Assembly: GCF_000429325.1 (NCBI RefSeq)
Contig: NZ_AUBQ01000004.1
Coordinates: 434,001 to 498,000 of the forward strand
DNA from: Fundidesulfovibrio putealis DSM 16056
Lineage (GTDB): Bacteria; Desulfobacterota; Desulfovibrionia; Desulfovibrionales; Desulfovibrionaceae
Direction: 5' to 3'
DNA length: 64,000 bases
The notes beneath the pieces were generated by a model. The model did no database searches and was not told the origin of the DNA. It was given only the letters and a program-made list of their open reading frames with translations. Shown piece after piece: positions 61,136 to 64,000 of the stretch (position 1 is its first letter; every line of letters starts with the position of its first letter). Position numbers and translations under genes: made by a program.

Positions 61136-61963
61136 ATGCCTGCGGTGAGCGTCATCGTCTCGCTATACAACCACGCTCGCTATCTCTCCCAGTGCGTACA
61201 GAGCGTTCTGGAGCAGAGCCATTCCGATCTCGAAGTCGTCATCGTGGACGACGCCTCCACCGACGGCGGCCTCGACGTGGCGCACGGTCTGCAACGCCAG
61301 GACCCGGACCGTGTGAAAGTCTATGCCAATCCCAGGAACCTGGGTGTAAGTCGCACCAGGAACTTCGGCGTTTATAAATCATCCGGACCTCTTTTAGCGT
61401 TTCTGGACGCGGACGATTACTGGCGGCCCGACAAGCTTGAAAAGCAGGTGCAGGCTTTTGGCGAGGACCCTGCGCTGGGGCTATGCCATTGCAGCGTGTC
61501 GATCGATTGCGACGAGCAGAGTGCCCGCTGGCTGGCCGAGAATCGCGGCATGGACCAGGACGCGCTCGTACGTTGGGGCGGCAGTTTCGACGCGTTCTGC
61601 CGCGAGGCGGTCAGCTTCAACCAGTTGGACTACTTCCGGCGGCTGCTCGTCTCCAACAACATTTGTCTCTCCTCCGTGATGCTGCGGCGGGACGTGTTCA
61701 AACAGGCGCGTGGCTTTCTTGATGGCGCAACCTGCCAATCCGAGGACTGGCTCCTGTGGTTGAAGCTCAGCATGATCACCCGTTTCCGGGCGCTGCCAGA
61801 GCAACTGGCTGTCTACAGATTCCACCACGAGAGCCATACTGCGCGGGTGTTCATGGGCGAGGACTTCGACTTTCAGGAGGTTCGGTCCGAGATTGTCCGC
61901 GCGGCCAGAGCTTTTGATCCTGTCCGTTTCGATGCGCTGTTTGCCGCTGCCTGCGATATTTAA
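61136..61963 (+). CDS. Family 2 glycosyltransferase
   Basis: 275 residues, GT-A fold. VSVIVSLYNHARYLSQCVQSVL and VVIVDDASTDGG form the nucleotide-binding half; FLDADDYW supplies the DXD metal site, and SEDWLLWLKLSM holds the ED catalytic-region motif. Donor and acceptor sugars are not predictable. It is a lone gene, with less GC-biased codon choice at several places (for example around 61370-61400) than its neighbours, and it is bracketed by a 40-bp inverted repeat; acquisition by transfer is plausible. A type A repeat begins six bases after its stop. Confidence 0.88.
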   Translation: MPAVSVIVSLYNHARYLSQCVQSVLEQSHSDLEVVIVDDASTDGGLDVAHGLQRQDPDRVKVYANPRNLGVSRTRNFGVYKSSGPLLAFLDADDYWRPDKLEKQVQAFGEDPALGLCHCSVSIDCDEQSARWLAENRGMDQDALVRWGGSFDAFCREAVSFNQLDYFRRLLVSNNICLSSVMLRRDVFKQARGFLDGATCQSEDWLLWLKLSMITRFRALPEQLAVYRFHHESHTARVFMGEDFDFQEVRSEIVRAARAFDPVRFDALFAAACDI

Positions 61964-61968
61964 GGGAT

Positions 61969-62010
61969 ATGCCTCCGGCGGCCAGAGAGGAAACTTTTAA
62001 GTAGCTTCGC
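61969..62010 (-). repeat. Dispersed intergenic repeat, type A (copy 3, one hairpin arm)
   Basis: On the minus strand it runs from GCGAAGCTACTT to GTTTCCTCTCT and GGCCGCCGGAGGCAT. The left hairpin arm seen at 6811-6821 is missing here. Directly joined to the type B stem-loop at 62037-62148, as in copy 2. Confidence 0.75.
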
Positions 62011-62036
62011 GTCCCAGCGCGGCATGGTGTGGTTCA

Positions 62037-62148
62037 GGCGGGTGCCGGGGCTGTCCCGTCCACGCCATGCGCGGCGGGCTAGAACCGATGTGAAGACGAT
62101 TCGTCGCCCGCCGCGCATGGCCGTCCGTTACAGTCCCCGGCACCCGCC
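62037..62148 (+). repeat. Structured element, type B (copy 2), 112-nt stem-loop
   Basis: Outer stem GGCGGGTGCCGGGG (14 bp) with complement at 62135-62148, inner stem CCATGCGCGGCGGG with its complement, and apical GAAGACGATTCGTCG. Compared with copy 1 in the same orientation, the blocks CTAGAAYCGATRTGAAGACG and CGTCCGTTACAG are conserved, but the inner-stem pair ATGCG/CGCAT replaces CTGCT/AGCAG with pairing kept. No gene in the stretch 61964-62397; it consists of repeats and a terminator. Confidence 0.8.
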
Positions 62149-62252
62149 GGCCAAACCCGCCCGCTGTTGCCCTCGGCATACGCCAGCCAGAGCCCGACCG
62201 GACAGCATCCAACGCTCTGTTAACGCCGGAACGTCGATTTCAAGAATTATTG

Positions 62253-62290
62253 AGCCCTGAAGCGCGGCTTTGCGCGCTTCAGGGCTTTCT
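62253..62290 (+). terminator. 14-bp hairpin terminator downstream of the type B element
   Basis: Stem AGCCCTGAAGCGCG with a 6-nt loop, followed by TTCTT. Perfect pairing. It would end a plus-strand transcript from the glycosyltransferase gene, or from an RNA containing the type B element. Confidence 0.75.
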
Positions 62291-62321
62291 TGCGAATTCT
62301 CTGAACAGTAACGGTGCTGCC

Positions 62322-62374
62322 CGCGAAGCCCACTGAGGGTCCAGGGGGATCATCCCCCTGGCCGCCGGAGGCAT
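62322..62374 (+). repeat. Right arm of the 40-bp inverted repeat with type A end (copy 4)
   Basis: 62322-62361 matches the left arm at 61057-61096 in inverted orientation (39/40). Its hairpin runs straight into GGCCGCCGGAGGCAT, the type A terminal block. It also lies 23 bases after the CYTH gene's end and can act as its transcription end. Confidence 0.8.
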
Positions 62375-62397
62375 ATTCCGTCTTGGCTTTCCAACTC

Positions 62398-62997
62398 CTA
62401 CAATCCGGGAATTTCGCACAGCGAGCTGAGGCGGGCCTTGTCTTTTTCGGAAAAAATAAACGAGTCCTGCGGCGGAAGGCCCAGGCGCTTCAGGTGTTCC
62501 TGGTAGAGATCGTGATAGGTAAGGGCCTTGGCCTTGCCCATGTCCAGGCCCAGACAGTCGGCGGCCTTGGCTATGGTTGCCGGTTCGCCTTCGATTTCGA
62601 TGAACTCGCCGAAGGGCAGCACGTCCAGGCAGACCAGGGCGTCGACGAGTCGCCACTGTTCGCGCAGCTTCTCGTACCAGAGGGCTTCCACGTAGCCCAG
62701 GCCGTGCAGGATCTCCCGCATGGCCTCGAAGTCCGCGACCTGGGTTTCCACCTCGTCCATGACCTTGACGCCGGTCGGCGCGGGATGGCTGGAGGGCTGC
62801 TTCCAGGTGAGCACCACCTTGTCGGTCTGGCGCAGGCGCAGCAGTTCTCCCTTGGCGCGCAGCTCACGGGTGGGGGTGTCGAACACCGCGTTTCGTTCGA
62901 AGCGGCAATTCTTGACCACCGCCCCGATGGAATTCAGCATGGCTCGGATGGGAGCCAGGCTGTCCACGGAGAATTTCGCTTCCACTTCCCTTGCCAT
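62398..62997 (-). CDS. CYTH-domain protein (class IV adenylate cyclase / thiamine-triphosphatase-like)
   Basis: 199 residues. The N-terminal ExExK motif is REVEAKFSV, followed by FDTPTRELRAKGELLRLRQ, KVVLTWKQP and the C-terminal EFIEIEGEP, all typical of the CYTH triphosphate tunnel fold. Members bind triphosphates with divalent metal; some make cAMP, others hydrolyse tripolyphosphate or thiamine triphosphate, and sequence alone does not decide. I start it at the ATG at 62997, four bases after cheB ends; the in-frame extension to 63072 lies inside cheB. Confidence 0.85.
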   Translation of the reverse strand: MAREVEAKFSVDSLAPIRAMLNSIGAVVKNCRFERNAVFDTPTRELRAKGELLRLRQTDKVVLTWKQPSSHPAPTGVKVMDEVETQVADFEAMREILHGLGYVEALWYEKLREQWRLVDALVCLDVLPFGEFIEIEGEPATIAKAADCLGLDMGKAKALTYHDLYQEHLKRLGLPPQDSFIFSEKDKARLSSLCEIPGL

Positions 62998-63001
62998 GGC
63001 A

Positions 63002-64000
63002 TCATCCACTGCACGCGCGCAGGACCTCCCTGGCGATGTCGTCCAGGGGGAGAATCTTGTCCACGCCGCCAAGCTTGATGGCCTCCTGGGGCATGCCGAA
63101 CACCACGCAGCTGGCCTCGTCCTGGGCGATGGTGTAGGCCCCGGACTCTTTCATCTCGCGCATGCCCTCGGCGCCGTCGTCGCCCATGCCGGTCATGATG
63201 ACGCCCACGGCGTTCTTTCCGGCGTAACGCGCCCCGGAGCGGAACAGCACGTCCACGCTTGGGCGATGCCGCCGCACGAGAGGGCCGTCCTTGACCTCGA
63301 CGTAGTAGCGCGCGCCAGAGCGTTTGAGCAGCATGTGTTTGTTGCCGGGCGCTATGAGGGCCTGGCCGCGCAGCACCGTGTCGTTGTCCTTGGCTTCCTT
63401 GACGGTCACGCGGCAGATGGAGTCCAGGCGCTTGGAGAATGCGGCGGTGAAGTTCTCGGGCATGTGCTGCACGATGGCCACGCCGGGGCAGTCGCTGGGC
63501 AGGGCTTCCAGGAACACGCGCAGAGCCTCGGTTCCGCCGGTGGAGGCTCCTACCAGAACCACTTTTTCCGTGGTGCCGAACATGGCCTTGCCCGTTGGGC
63601 CGGGCAGGACGGCGTCCGCCGAGAGTTTGGGCTGCACCTGGATCTGCGGCGCGGGGATGCGCATGCGCATCTTGGCCTTGGCAGCGCCCTTGACTGCGTC
63701 GCAGATGCGGATGCGCGATTCGTCCAGGAACTGCTTGGCCCCGAGCTTGGGCTTGGTGATGATGTCCACCGCGCCGTACTCCAGGGCGCGCAGCATGGTC
63801 TCGGACCCGGCTTCGGTCAGGGTGGAACAGATGATGACCGGCAGGGGATGCTGGGCCATGATCTTCTTGAGGAAAGTCAGCCCGTCCATGCGCGGCATTT
63901 CGATGTCCAGCGTAATGACGTCGGGGACTTCCTCGGCCATGTGGGACGCTGCGTGATAGGGGTCCGACGCTGCGGCCATGACCTCGATGTCCGGGTCGGA
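63002..64000 (-). CDS. cheB: Chemotaxis protein-glutamate methylesterase/deamidase CheB, C-terminal part
   Basis: The gene runs off the right end of the window, so the first part of the receiver domain is missing. Visible are the phosphoacceptor Asp in [14 protein letters not shown], the switch region [15 protein letters not shown], a linker, and the methylesterase domain with catalytic Ser ([11 protein letters not shown]), His (QHMPENF) and Asp ([12 protein letters not shown]). It removes methyl groups from chemoreceptors when phosphorylated by CheA. No other chemotaxis gene is visible in the window. Confidence 0.95.
   Translation of the reverse strand, partial: SDPDIEVMAAASDPYHAASHMAEEVPDVITLDIEMPRMDGLTFLKKIMAQHPLPVIICSTLTEAGSETMLRALEYGAVDIITKPKLGAKQFLDESRIRICDAVKGAAKAKMRMRIPAPQIQVQPKLSADAVLPGPTGKAMFGTTEKVVLVGASTGGTEALRVFLEALPSDCPGVAIVQHMPENFTAAFSKRLDSICRVTVKEAKDNDTVLRGQALIAPGNKHMLLKRSGARYYVEVKDGPLVRRHRPSVDVLFRSGARYAGKNAVGVIMTGMGDDGAEGMREMKESGAYTIAQDEASCVVFGMPQEAIKLGGVDKILPLDDIAREVLRACSG

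Noticed and set aside
62024-62260. 78-codon plus-strand open frame containing VKTIRRPP
   Set aside because: Lies over the second stem-loop and has no ribosome binding site; nucleotide-level structure explains the conservation better.

Overview
The window is chromosomal DNA from a high-GC, anaerobic, sulfate-reducer-like deltaproteobacterium (Desulfobacterota), most like the Desulfovibrionaceae. The reasons are a Desulfovibrio-type single-chain pyruvate:ferredoxin oxidoreductase with a two-cysteine C-terminal extension, the variant cytochrome c maturation system with a Cys-type CcmE, ADP-forming acyl-CoA ligase and indolepyruvate:ferredoxin oxidoreductase genes, and a guaBA-ccm-CBS-protein gene order that I recall from Desulfovibrio genomes. 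Species assignment is inference; there is no rRNA or tRNA gene in the window.

Layout. 1-5.8 kb (+): end of an acyl-CoA ligase, a P-loop/DRTGG phosphotransacetylase-like protein and por, an acetyl-CoA/energy module closed by strong hairpins. 6.4-26.8 kb is almost entirely on the minus strand: a small metal chaperone; a compact run livK-H-M-G-F / guaB / guaA / tatB / hisB / lipoprotein / hisA; a ccm operon (E-F-A-B-C-D-TPR); a CNNM/CBS membrane protein; a PstS-like protein coupled to an AlgX/AlgJ-like protein; nadD; then proA to 28.2 kb. 28.3-33.0 kb (+): a TPR membrane protein, iorAB and a degenerate NifA-like regulator. 33-36 kb: small accessory genes (orphan protein, ECF-type sigma factor with a two-helix membrane partner, Cys/His-rich PAS-like protein, and a secreted saposin-like protein). 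36.2-37.6 kb (+): hisH-hisF. 37.7-39.6 kb (-): rpoZ-dnaJ-moaC. 39.7-51.6 kb (-): RluA-type synthase, lipoprotein, then a five-gene membrane cluster (small FtsX permease, ATPase, 1613-residue pseudo-peptidase/permease fusion, two OPT-like carriers). 51.7-54.1 kb (+): AsmA. 54.7-61.0 kb (+): an AddAB-like helicase/nuclease pair. 61.0-62.4 kb: a glycosyltransferase gene bracketed by a 39/40 inverted repeat and dispersed structured repeats. 62.4-64 kb (-): CYTH protein and the C-terminal part of cheB.

The most unusual signals are: (1) two 112-nt stem-loop elements, 26 kb apart and in opposite orientation, whose apical blocks are nearly identical while the stems have changed in a base-pair-compensating way, each joined to a smaller repeat carrying GGCCGCCGGAGGCAT; (2) the membrane cluster built round a pseudo-M28 peptidase fused to an ABC permease and paired with two OPT-like carriers; (3) a secreted bacterial protein with the full six-cysteine saposin B pattern; (4) an iorAB operon in which IorA has lost half of its ferredoxin cysteines and the co-transcribed sigma54-activator-like protein has lost GAFTGA and the arginine-finger positions.
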